A stretch of DNA of 64,000 nt, from assembly GCF_041060425.1 (NCBI RefSeq), contig NZ_JAULBC010000006.1:62001-126000 (forward strand). The letters are read 5' to 3'. The first letter of the stretch is position 1. Each line of letters begins with the position of its first letter. This document shows positions 30,401-37,256 of this stretch, one piece after another. This DNA comes from Danxiaibacter flavus (lineage in GTDB: Bacteria; Bacteroidota; Bacteroidia; Chitinophagales; Chitinophagaceae). Under the pieces are notes generated by a model that was given only the letters and a program-made list of their open reading frames with translations, was not told where the DNA came from and ran no database searches. Made by a program: the position numbers and the translations under genes.

Positions 30401-30403
30401 TAA
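24416..30403 (+). CDS. Giant secreted protein: IPT, FG-GAP propeller, four nested Ig/NHL modules, T9SS domain
   Basis: 1995 residues. Signal peptide 1-~27; IPT/TIG domain ~29-110 (IQSVAPTSGAIGTTVTIKG); seven FG-GAP repeats ~135-465 (DVDGDGKED to DFDGDGKPD). Then four tandem modules of ~330 residues start at 483, 810, 1144 and 1477. Each opens with the first strands of a putative Ig domain (FAYNKNNAFVQGQVISPLS), runs through several NHL-type blades (VDAAGNIYIADSKHNAVKKI), and closes with the rest of that Ig domain (PRGLTLNPKTGKISGIP, YTVTGTNPAGS). Residues ~1810-1915 are an FN3-like segment, and FSITLYPNPIQAG to the end is a T9SS type A sorting domain. The export signals imply a surface or released protein; ligand binding by the propellers is inference. 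No enzyme motif seen. Confidence 0.85.
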   Translation: MKLFTQHILTMLFQVCLLAFAYKTNSQPQIQSVAPTSGAIGTTVTIKGSNFNPDKGKNMIFFGPVKTVPENATTTEIVVKVPAGACSGPISITTDHLIGISPSLFFITFPGDDILRPASFAEPIKISKQSSALHVFTNDVDGDGKEDIIVQHDVGFSVIPNASLNNNVSFSRPVDFPSIKASLGMQIADLDGDGKTDIVVSNWYENTLTIYRNTSEPGKFSFAPGFDIATERNPRELTINDFDGDGRMDIIVINSNAFTISLFHNEGANNDRAINFTLQESIPTNGLVSLFSDDLDGDNKPELCLSTVDLQVLRNISTKGKISFGETVNLPVGVLVSSLVSTDLDLDGKKDLVAANAHDSMVSIFHNIGTVGHINFEDRIDSSAAWSNTVLVSDFNGDGRPEIVTREYFNNIGIIQNNSLPGKLNFIPKIMYPLQGGANGFAQGDFDGDGKPDLVVVNSDLYVMRNLSKPGVARDTVIAPGKFKYQDPLGFVVGKPVTPIYPLRSIEPLAFNGVASSVTGDHLGNLYITDYKDHSVKKITASTNVVSTIATDLLFPKGICVDKENNVYVTDSKANSVKEISATGEITIIASGLNSPVGAEIDDNGNIYVADLNNGAIKKIDATTHAITPIVAFPVPRYFAVDGPGNIYYLQYPFQEVKMYSVSDGSIKTILTSSTWFTSIATDVFGNVFVLDNKGMDVKEIVAGTNHVITIAKGEYNSFDLGTDGIGNVFYVDLAGQVSKVVSPGTDVRFTVKPTLVPGLSINDSTGAISGTPYTRSQYVKYIVTAANLKGSVTDTVAIKITLLNAPGNFAYNKNNAFVQGQVISPLSTTFTQPGNISVVGSNIFQPQSGTVDAKHNVYVLQKGATKVTKIDALTGNISGLGSGLINPVDISIDTSGNIYVADAGDQTIKKITVSTGQTNKVKAGFKDLRCIALDMPGNIFAADGMNGTVQKIAIPNARMTTIATGLKNTSDLAVDVEGNIYVANSANDTIKKIAVPDYQVTSIVGNFSGVSGITVDAAGNIFVADNGNTIKKILKANGTTTELGSGFSMAADVAVDFSGNVYICDEGNNAVKVIAGEGNSVSSYAISPALPRGLTLNPKTGKISGIPAIISPATKYTVTGTNPAGSVMTTLVIKVFQYAPADFTYSTPDVFIKNQPVQFLSPEFVSPNTVTTIATGFNNPSGIALDDSENIYIADTYNNRIQKIAGGTVINITSGFNAPTAIAIDIAGNIYVADKNNNAIKKISKTDGTVTSIGSGFSGPEGVAVDAAGNIYIADSKHNAVKKIEASDGSISTLGLGFNHPTGITIDIFGNVYVADQGNNAVKEISFSTGMTEILASGLNKPHSVTVDTAGNVFVTDTYNDAIKKIAVNTMQLTTIASNLHDPAGVALDGSGNVYVADTKSNSIKKISSTGGPAKLFTISPGLTPGLRINKFTGEISGNPATIADAITYTVTASNSAGSSSAKLVIKVTTFAPGNFKYNSPNQFIAGQSITPISPEPVPEGTVQTVKGGLEGPNGVAIDNRGNLYVAESGKTTITRIDATSKATTNLGYGFNHPEGIALDSAGNVYVADTYNSAVKKISASNGNVTTLGSGFNRPVAVTVDGTGNVFVADLYAGVKKINMSNNSVTKILSNYNFINPRAIAVDNKDEVLVIASQADAPEYNVVIKITPSGQTVVFESSLDEPRGLAQDAGNDLYVSYSNPKIVKRLSAYDGPLTFIGTEAQTAKGISVDAAGNVFLADSASNSVIKIIAKGGTANSYSIRPALPKGLSFNKKTGIISGTPAKIDTVTTYIVTATNSIGYCEDSIVISVVDKALIASTISLRSFDGGTIEWTTTTEKGIRQYKIEGSSNGKFFKPIATIPARNSSNKEVYAFSDRQTSTGIKYYRIEAINYDGTSNYSNLTEGKKTTDNFSITLYPNPIQAGAELHITCRNLSEGKYVLALYDMQGKLLTKEAMQHSGDILTRTINLPRTIAAGNYRLIIIDEKNTRYTKQLMIE
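25862..29841 (+). repeat. Four ~1-kb tandem coding modules
   Basis: Module starts at 25862, 26843, 27845 and 28844 are marked by F-x-Y followed by G-x-x-(I/V)-x-P; spacings are 981, 1002 and 999 nt. The amino-acid pattern is strongly repeated while the nucleotides have diverged, so the duplications are old. Confidence 0.8.
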
Positions 30404-30558
30404 TTACCTGTAATTGATTTTGATCATTTATAAAGTTGAAAGGGTAGTAAAGGAGTGTTTCCTCTGCTGCCTTCTCACACCCTGCCAACGTCATTTCTTT
30501 ATTTTCCGCTTAGCTACGGATCATAAACGCACTATTAAGAACCGTTAAACTTTTTATT

Positions 30559-33474
30559 ATGAAAAATGATTCTAATGGCTGTCTTCAGACTACAAATTCT
30601 TTCATTCGCTTTCAGCAAAACTATTTCCTTTTAAAAACAACTATCCGTAAAGCTTCCATACTGCTGCTTACATGCTTATTTTTTCAACAGCTTTTTGCTC
30701 AGCCGGTAGTTACTTCATTTTTGCCGCTAACTGGTTTACCGGGAAGCACCGTTACAATATATGGCAGCGGTTTTAGTGCAAATCCTTTGGAGAATATTGT
30801 GTTTGTGGGCGGCTCACACGCTTACGTTAAAACAGCTTCTGCCAACAAACTCACGGTCCAGGTGCCACGCAGCACAACCAATAAACCTATCAGCGTAACG
30901 GTGAATAACTTAACTGGTTTTTCAGCCTTGCCTTATATAACAACATATAAAACTGGTAATGTTATTACGCCGGGCACATTTGAAACGCCAGAAAATTTCC
31001 GAATGAGTCTCAGGGCAAATGTTGAGGATGGTTTAACGATTGAAGATCTTGACAATGATGGCAAACCCGACATTTTTGCCAAATCAAGAATTGGGCTCGG
31101 CTTTTTATATAGTATATACAGGAATACCAGTACACCAGGAAATATAAGTTTTGCCGCCGAAATATCAGCAGTAATACCATTAAGACGTATTGATAACGTA
31201 CTGCCTCTGGCTGATATTGACGGTGATGGAAAGAAGGATTTTCTTTGTCGGAACTCATCTGATGAGTTTTTAGACATACGTATCCTAAGAAATAAAAGTA
31301 CACCGGGCAACATAAGTTTCGAAAATCCGCAGTCATTTCCGTTAAACACAAGAGATCACGTATTCGACCTGGGTGTTGCAGATCTGAATGGAGATGGCAA
31401 ATTAGACCTTTTTGGAATTAAAACCCGCTTCTATGCGACTGATGATCCATCTCCGGATTCTATAGCCTTTACACAAAATACAAGTTCCGGTGGCAATATT
31501 TCCTTTGCGCCACCGGTGTTGTTGCATTTCAATTTTCTCAACTACCGCTATGCTCTTGCTGATTTTAACGGAGATGGAAAGATTGATGTTTTATCTGTAA
31601 CCCATGATGCCAGTTCAAATTATTCTATTTCCGCAAGCATCAACACGAGCAGCCATGGCAACATTTCATTTGACGATGCTAAGAATATTTATCCTGCCGG
31701 CTCCAATTTATTGCTCGGCGTGGGAGACGTTAACAAAGACGGCAAACCAGACATTGCCATCAGCAGCCTTCATAATAAAAATGACAGTTTGCTTTTCTTA
31801 CTCAACACCAGCACTTCTAATAATGTGAGCTTTGCCGCGCCAGTTTCTTTTCCCTATGGACTTAACGCGGCAAATTTCCACATGGTTGATGTAGATGGAG
31901 ATGGCAAGCTTGATATTTGCGCCTACAAGGGTAATACTGGCAATTATGTTATTCTAAAGAATACCAGCAGCACTGAACGCCTGTCCTTTGCCTCTCCGGT
32001 AAGTTTTCCGGCATTTCCCAAAAAGGCAATTGAATTTGGCGATTTTGATGGAGACGGCCGGCAGGATCTGTCTTACACCGTCAGAGATTATTTTTCATTT
32101 GTTTCGATCCATAGAAATCAAACAGATACAGCCTTAGGGATACCTTCCATTGTTTCTTTCACTCCTGCAACAGCAAACCAGAATGATACATTAACGATTG
32201 ATGGAGATAATTTCAATGGAACAACCAATATAACGCTTGGAGGCACCCCCGTTCAATCGTTCAAGGTTATATCCAACAACAAGATCTCTGCAGTCGTAAA
32301 TAGGGGAAGTACAGGAGATCTTCAGGTTACAACGAGAAAAGGTGTAGCAACAAAATCATTCTTTACTTATTTGTCAGACACGACAGTTAAACTACTAAGC
32401 ACTTCTTCCGGAATAGTATGTTCTGAAAATCTTGTAAAAGTTAAGGCCGTAGTAACTAATGCGGACAAGGGAATATTTTATAGGTGGTATAAGAACGGAA
32501 AGCTTTCTACTATTAGCGGAAACATCTACTCTTCCCGCGCTTTAGTCGACGGAGATTCGCTTTGGTGCGTTGTGTTCTTTTCTCTTGCCCCGGGGCACAA
32601 AGAATGGAAGAGCGATGTAATAAAATTTGATGTGAATCTTTCAAGATCTCCCCAACTGCGAATTCAACCAAGCAGAACGACGACCATATGCAAAGGTACC
32701 CCTATTACCTTTAAAGCAATAATTAACAAGATCGATTTTGTACATCTCTGTCAATGGAAAAAGAACGACCAGGTTGTTGGTGATAGTAGTGATACTTATG
32801 TTGACGACAATCTTAAAAATGGTGATCTTATAAGTTGCATGATAGTACAGGCACCGGAATGCATAGTGATTCCCGGAATAGATTCTCTAAGGGTTGCGGT
32901 TGATGAGGCGAAGCCATCTGCACCGGCATTGATAATAGGTCCGGATGAAGTATCTTCATCTCAGGCTGGAATTATTTTCAGTGTTCCCCCCGTTGCTGAT
33001 GTAAGAAAGTACAAATGGCAAATACCGCACGATGCCGGGCTTGTTTCCGGAAACGGTACGGATTCGATTATCGTTAACTGGGGTACTACAACAGCAAAAA
33101 TATCTGTGTTAACCTGGAATGCTTGTGGCGCGCCTCCCGCAGTTACCAAAACGGTCCGGGTAACTTCTACCAATGAACGAATAGCTAAAACGGCAACAAG
33201 CAAGCAAGTAACTAACGAAACAGGATCAATAATGGTGTATCCCAATCCTGCTAACAACAAGGTTTCAATAGTGCTGGCGCCTAATACAGGTAACTATTGC
33301 ATGATTGAACTAAGAGACCCCAATGGCAAACTTTTATTGCACCAAAAAATAACTACAAACGGAGAAATGCGGACTGAAATAAACACATCAACATTAGCGC
33401 CCGGTGTTTATTATATTCAAGTGATAGACAAAAGCAATAAAATAACCAGTAAACGATTAATGATAGCTAAATAA
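30559..33474 (+). CDS. Secreted IPT/TIG and FG-GAP repeat protein with T9SS sorting domain
   Basis: 971 residues with the architecture of the 935-residue paralogue at 20528. The hydrophobic signal core (ASILLLTCLFFQQLFAQ) begins only at ~34, so the N-region is unusually long; no later ATG precedes it. Then IPT (~50-130), FG-GAP repeats with calcium-type loops (DLDNDGKPD, DIDGDGKKD, DLNGDGKLD, DFNGDGKID, DVNKDGKPD, DVDGDGKLD, DFDGDGRQD), a second IPT domain (~545-625), two Ig-like segments with Cys pairs, a PKD-like segment and a T9SS type A sorting domain (MVYPNPANNKVSI to SKRLMIAK). It follows the giant gene after 155 nt on the same strand and has its own terminator. Probably surface-exposed; ligand unknown. 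Confidence 0.87.
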   Translation: MKNDSNGCLQTTNSFIRFQQNYFLLKTTIRKASILLLTCLFFQQLFAQPVVTSFLPLTGLPGSTVTIYGSGFSANPLENIVFVGGSHAYVKTASANKLTVQVPRSTTNKPISVTVNNLTGFSALPYITTYKTGNVITPGTFETPENFRMSLRANVEDGLTIEDLDNDGKPDIFAKSRIGLGFLYSIYRNTSTPGNISFAAEISAVIPLRRIDNVLPLADIDGDGKKDFLCRNSSDEFLDIRILRNKSTPGNISFENPQSFPLNTRDHVFDLGVADLNGDGKLDLFGIKTRFYATDDPSPDSIAFTQNTSSGGNISFAPPVLLHFNFLNYRYALADFNGDGKIDVLSVTHDASSNYSISASINTSSHGNISFDDAKNIYPAGSNLLLGVGDVNKDGKPDIAISSLHNKNDSLLFLLNTSTSNNVSFAAPVSFPYGLNAANFHMVDVDGDGKLDICAYKGNTGNYVILKNTSSTERLSFASPVSFPAFPKKAIEFGDFDGDGRQDLSYTVRDYFSFVSIHRNQTDTALGIPSIVSFTPATANQNDTLTIDGDNFNGTTNITLGGTPVQSFKVISNNKISAVVNRGSTGDLQVTTRKGVATKSFFTYLSDTTVKLLSTSSGIVCSENLVKVKAVVTNADKGIFYRWYKNGKLSTISGNIYSSRALVDGDSLWCVVFFSLAPGHKEWKSDVIKFDVNLSRSPQLRIQPSRTTTICKGTPITFKAIINKIDFVHLCQWKKNDQVVGDSSDTYVDDNLKNGDLISCMIVQAPECIVIPGIDSLRVAVDEAKPSAPALIIGPDEVSSSQAGIIFSVPPVADVRKYKWQIPHDAGLVSGNGTDSIIVNWGTTTAKISVLTWNACGAPPAVTKTVRVTSTNERIAKTATSKQVTNETGSIMVYPNPANNKVSIVLAPNTGNYCMIELRDPNGKLLLHQKITTNGEMRTEINTSTLAPGVYYIQVIDKSNKITSKRLMIAK

Positions 33475-33498
33475 AAGCAGTCTATCGGCCAAAAACAA

Positions 33499-33538
33499 CC
33501 TGTCCTAAAATTTTGAAGTGTAGGACAGGGTGTTTTTT
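33499..33538 (+). terminator. Rho-independent terminator after the FG-GAP gene
   Basis: CCTGTCCTA, a 13-nt loop, then TAGGACAGG (9-bp perfect stem) followed by GTGTTTTTTC. It lies 24 nt past the stop codon at 33474. Confidence 0.85.
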
Positions 33539-33725
33539 CATTTTGGGGAGTTAAATAATGCGAAGCTTTTTGAAAACAGCCCTGCGGTACGGTTGAAATT
33601 GGTGAGTATTATTGATATAGGCGATGGCAATCTGCGAATATGCTAAAAGATAAATGACCAAAAGGTATTAAGATCTGTATCTAAACGGTTTTGCTCTTAA
33701 TTGATGTTTTGACTTCTCCTCGGGT

Positions 33726-33914
33726 TTATTTCTTGGAAAGATATTCCTCAACTTTGGCCCTGTCATTACCCACTTGTTTTATAGCATCTAATATTTGTTG
33801 CTTGCTTACACCAAGCTTTTCTTCCAAATACTGTAATTCATAGTCTTCGGACCCTGATAGACGGTTGCGATCACGTTGATCTTGTAAGTTTGAAAATCTT
33901 GATGGAGACATCAT
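33726..33914 (-). CDS. Small DUF3606-family protein
   Basis: 62 residues from ATG 33914 (ATG 33911 also possible). A longer frame reaches 34067 but its extra N-terminal part is translated antisense to a broken PepSY-like gene. The core (SGSEDYELQYLEEKLGVSKQ, then a QQILDAIKQVG helix) matches the DUF3606 pattern: an acidic E-x-Y-E-x-x-Y motif, a helix, GVS, and a second helix ending in VG. DUF3606 proteins are small, of unknown function, often in stress-related or accessory regions. The gene stands alone and points away from the broken gene beside it. Confidence 0.7.
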   Translation of the reverse strand: MMSPSRFSNLQDQRDRNRLSGSEDYELQYLEEKLGVSKQQILDAIKQVGNDRAKVEEYLSKK

Positions 33915-33942
33915 GTCGACATTCTTATCTGTAATGTATACA

Positions 33943-34253
33943 GTGGAAAAGATGCCACCTGAAAAAAAAGGAAAGTACGAATCAAAATTTACCGAAATGG
34001 AAAGAAGGTGGCTGTTCATATGGATAAAAGTGGCAACGAAATGGAAAAGGAGTATTATATAGAACAATCCGGGTTACCGCAGTTAGCTCAAAATTATTTA
34101 AAAAAGAGTTACTCCGGAGCTAAATTTGAGGAAGTTTCAAAAGTGGTTAGCCCGAAGGGAAAAACGTGCTAAGAAGCCGAAACTAAAGGAAAGGAAATTT
34201 ATTTTGATGAAAAAGGAAATCTTATCAAAGTTGAAAAGGAAAGAGATGAATAG
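33943..34253 (+). pseudogene. Broken PepSY-like (putative beta-lactamase-inhibitor-like) domain gene
   Basis: In one frame the sequence reads EKKGKYESKFTE; one base further it continues NGKKVAVHMDKSGNEMEKEY, LPQLAQNYLKKSYSGAKFEE, then KGKTC, stop (TAA 34170-34172), EAETKGKEIYFDEKGNL to TAG 34251. This is the pattern of PepSY-like secreted proteins (KYEA.F..NGK; LP.....I...Y.GA.I.E; EAE.KGKEI.FD..G). At least three lesions are visible: loss of the 5' end including the signal peptide, a one-base deletion in the A run near 33995, and a nonsense codon where the family usually has Tyr. It is certainly nonfunctional as a full-length protein. Confidence 0.7.
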
Positions 34254-34391
34254 TAGGGGATGTTGTAAATTGGAAATATTAAACCGGGCATGACGGCTAA
34301 TAAATAAGTGTTATATAATTTCCAAATCGTAGTTCCTATTTTTGAGTTGAACAGACCTTAGAAATATTCGGGTGTGTAAATCCTTGAGTAG

Positions 34392-34544
34392 ATAATTTGC
34401 TTTACGGCGCCACGTTCTCCTAAAAATATCAACCTTATCATCGGTGACGCCAATATTTTGCAGGCCAACTTATCACCCGACCAGGCATTCGAAAAATCCC
34501 AAACTATAATTAACCGTCTGCAGGGAAATGATGAAGAGCAGTAA
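34392..34544 (+). pseudogene. Fragment of an upstream gene, C-terminal ~50 codons only
   Basis: An open stretch without start codon reads TAPRSPKNINLIIGDANILQ, then LSPDQAFEKSQTIINRLQGN and ends at TAA 34542-34544, overlapping the next gene's ATG by 17 nt in the usual manner of coupled genes. The overlap suggests the lost gene was the operon partner of the terminase-like gene, perhaps a small terminase subunit; I cannot confirm the family. A stop at 34389 ends the frame upstream. The gap 34254-34391 shows nothing else. Confidence 0.35.
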
Positions 34545-36144
34545 CCAGGAAAATGATTCAGTTACGGTTAAACTAAACCGGTCGCAAGCGTTAATCCAAA
34601 TTATCAATGCAGGCACAACCTATTGCCTTTGGCCACGTGCGGGAGGTAAAACCGGTGGAGGCATAGGGCCAAGGATCCAGCGATTAAGTGAAGTGATGCC
34701 GCGTTCGCAAATATTGCTGGTCTCAGATACTTATGAGCGACTTGAAACAAGGGTGGTTCCAAATATCATCAATTTCATTACGGACAAGCTAGGCCTGATA
34801 GAAGGCGTGGATTTTGTGAAATATCAAAAGCCACCAGACCAGTGGACAAAACCACTAATACCGCTTGGCCGGTTTAGCCGTGTAATCTCTTTTGCTACTG
34901 GCATGGCCTTGTGCTTGGTCAGCATAAAGGTTGAAGGATCTGCCAATGCGTTCAACGCCCAGGCAATGATCTGCGATGAAACCAAGTACTGCGATCCGAA
35001 AAAGATCGATACGGAAGTTGTGCCGGCTCTGCGTGGTGCAGAACAACATTTTGGCCATCTTCCGGAATACCTCAGCAAATGGTTTTTCACTGACAAATAC
35101 CTGGATGAAGCAGGTGATATAAAATGGCTGCTAAACAAACGCAAGCTAGTGGATCACGAAGCTGTCGAGGTTGTGTATGTTCTGCAGATGGAAATCTTCA
35201 ATATGCAAAAGGAACTGCAGCAAGTAGAAGAAAAGTCAGCGAAATACTATGCTCTAAAGAAAAAGATAATAACCTATGAACAACGCGCCAATGCCATCCG
35301 GAAGGAACTTATCTATGTAAGTGAAGCTCAACCCTATGAGAACAAGGATGTGTTAGGTGACTTCTATTACCGCAGCCAAAAGCGCAACTGCGGACGCATT
35401 GAATATAACGTTGCTATTCTTAACGAAGATCCTGGTGAAATCCTTAACGTATTCTACCCAACCCTTGACAATGCCCACAAATACAAGATGCTGAACGACG
35501 TAGATCCAGCCTTGCCACTTGGCATAGCACTGGATTACCAATGGCGAATCTCTCCGATGGCGATTGGTCAGTTCGGGTCATTACCAGGAACTCACATCAA
35601 TACGCTCAATATTGTAGCTGGTGTTCACACCCTTCACGAAGATAAAGGAGGACTGGAAGCTACCTGCAAGGCTTTCAGCGACCTATTTGCGACACATCAA
35701 AACAAAACGGTTTATTACTTCTACGATCACACTGCCATCGGTAGAACCGGATCAATAACAAACAAACCATTCCGGCAAATTGTCTACGATGAATTAACTT
35801 TTTTGGGCTGGACTGTGATCGAAGTCTACATTGGTAAAGCTTCCGACCACAACATACGTTTCGAACGCTTTAAAAAGGTGCTCGCTCAAACTGGCGAAGA
35901 GTCCGTAATGTTCAATGATCTAAGAGCTGCTACGTTACTCACCGCAATGCATCAGGCCGGCGCGATCACATCCGGAGGCGTGACCAAAAAGGATAAGAGC
36001 AAAGAAAAGAATCTCAACTATCCCGCAGAAGAACAAACCGACTACACCGAGGCTTTGGATATGTTGCTATGGGGCCATCTCCACTTTAACGAACTACGTT
36101 TGGCATTGTCCGGACAGGTTTTAGGCGGCATCTCGATAAGGTAA
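34528..36144 (+). CDS. Phage terminase large subunit-like ATPase/nuclease
   Basis: 538 residues. The N-terminal half has a P-loop ATPase layout: a Walker A-like motif PRAGGKTGG (~37-45), a hydrophobic strand ending in Walker B with catalytic acid (AMICDETKY, ~148-156). The C-terminal half contains RNase H-type nuclease strands with acidic residues (GIALDYQWRIS, VYYFYDHTAIGRTG). A Lys/Glu-rich probable coiled coil (~225-265) separates them. Terminases translocate phage DNA and cut it at packaging. The gene is intact, yet no portal, capsid or tail gene is nearby, so this looks like a leftover of a prophage or a domesticated copy. It starts with ATGATG; the choice between them is open. Confidence 0.7.
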   Translation: MMKSSNQENDSVTVKLNRSQALIQIINAGTTYCLWPRAGGKTGGGIGPRIQRLSEVMPRSQILLVSDTYERLETRVVPNIINFITDKLGLIEGVDFVKYQKPPDQWTKPLIPLGRFSRVISFATGMALCLVSIKVEGSANAFNAQAMICDETKYCDPKKIDTEVVPALRGAEQHFGHLPEYLSKWFFTDKYLDEAGDIKWLLNKRKLVDHEAVEVVYVLQMEIFNMQKELQQVEEKSAKYYALKKKIITYEQRANAIRKELIYVSEAQPYENKDVLGDFYYRSQKRNCGRIEYNVAILNEDPGEILNVFYPTLDNAHKYKMLNDVDPALPLGIALDYQWRISPMAIGQFGSLPGTHINTLNIVAGVHTLHEDKGGLEATCKAFSDLFATHQNKTVYYFYDHTAIGRTGSITNKPFRQIVYDELTFLGWTVIEVYIGKASDHNIRFERFKKVLAQTGEESVMFNDLRAATLLTAMHQAGAITSGGVTKKDKSKEKNLNYPAEEQTDYTEALDMLLWGHLHFNELRLALSGQVLGGISIR

Positions 36145-36408
36145 AATTTGCTGATTTTTGTTAGCTTTTATGGCAGGAAAGTCGTTTCATATACCTGACA
36201 AATGTCATCGTCCGGACAGAAAACGGATAGGGAGCGCCTTGCTGTCGATGGGCATTTCTGACTAAAACATTTTCTTTTTTTACCGGAAAGACGCATAAAT
36301 GCTGCATTCCTTGTTAGAAAAATTAGACTAGTAACATTGCCTCACCATTAAAAACAGCGCGGTTGTTTGTGAATACCAGTTAAATTGCATTTCTCAAAAG
36401 TCAAACTA

Positions 36409-37230
36409 ATGGCGTCACTTAAACCGTACGGAACTCCGTCTTCTTTTAGAAAAGCTCATGGAAACTTGTTTTCTTCAAACGATTTGTTTTTTCTCAAATT
36501 TACTCGGGTTATTGACCGGATAAAATCTGGGGAGGATGAATTTCGAGGGGCCTGCAAAATTTATGATGGTGGATCTTTTATATTATGTCTCCTGTCGTCG
36601 GAAAGATGCGTGCTCTACTCGAATAGTTTTCACAATGGAATGGTGAGAAAGCTTGCAGATTATTTAAATCGATCGAAGGGTCTTTCCATGTTAATAGGTT
36701 CAAAAAATATTGTAGAAGCAATCGCACATTGGTCAAAGGTCGAATTTCTATGTGACAGTAACGCGGTGTTTTATGAATGTGTAGCGATTTCATCGACATT
36801 CAGTATAACTACTGGGCAAATGAAAAATGCTTGTGAAATTGACATAAATAAATTAATAAGTATGTCTGCTAAGTTCAAGGAAGAGTTTACAAACGGAGAA
36901 GAACGATATGCGCATGATACCAGTAACGTGTTGGGGCCGATTGAAAATTATTACGTTTGGGTGGTCGACAACGAAGTGTGCGCATTTGTCTTGTTCGGGA
37001 AATCAGATACTAAGGATCCGTGTATAATCTCTATTTATACCCCACTTGAATTTCGCAATCATGGGTATGCAAGCTCACTTCTTTATGAAGTCACAAAAAA
37101 AATATTGGAAAAAAAATATCGTAAAGTTGTATTATGGACGAAGGAGCGCAATATGCAAGCTCGAAAAGTATTTGAAAAAGTAGGCTATTCTTTTGTGCAG
37201 GAATCACTAGATTTAAAAGTTGTCAGATAA
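36409..37230 (+). CDS. GNAT-family N-acetyltransferase
   Basis: 273 residues from ATG 36409; an in-frame TTG at 36385 is less likely. The C-terminal third is a GNAT domain: ENYYVWVVDNEVCAFVLFGK, then the acetyl-CoA-binding motif EFRNHGYASSLLYEV (R216-x-x-G219-x-A221), then VVLWTKERNMQARKVFEKVG, the standard motif B. Residues 1-150 form a separate alpha/beta region without clear homology to me. The acceptor (small molecule, protein or tRNA) cannot be told. It lies 26 nt before a RES-domain gene and beside an integrase, in DNA AT-richer than the flanking housekeeping genes, so acquired cargo is likely. The 265-bp gap before it shows nothing. Confidence 0.85.
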   Translation: MASLKPYGTPSSFRKAHGNLFSSNDLFFLKFTRVIDRIKSGEDEFRGACKIYDGGSFILCLLSSERCVLYSNSFHNGMVRKLADYLNRSKGLSMLIGSKNIVEAIAHWSKVEFLCDSNAVFYECVAISSTFSITTGQMKNACEIDINKLISMSAKFKEEFTNGEERYAHDTSNVLGPIENYYVWVVDNEVCAFVLFGKSDTKDPCIISIYTPLEFRNHGYASSLLYEVTKKILEKKYRKVVLWTKERNMQARKVFEKVGYSFVQESLDLKVVR

Positions 37231-37256
37231 TACTTAAAAATCTAAAAATTGAATAA

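Noticed and set aside
33915..34067. N-terminal extension of the DUF3606 protein
   Set aside because: The extra residues are antisense to the PepSY-like pseudogene; the family is ~60 residues long.
36170..36262. 30-codon frame between the terminase-like and GNAT genes (MAGKSFHIPDK)
   Set aside because: Too short, no family pattern, nothing to separate it from chance.
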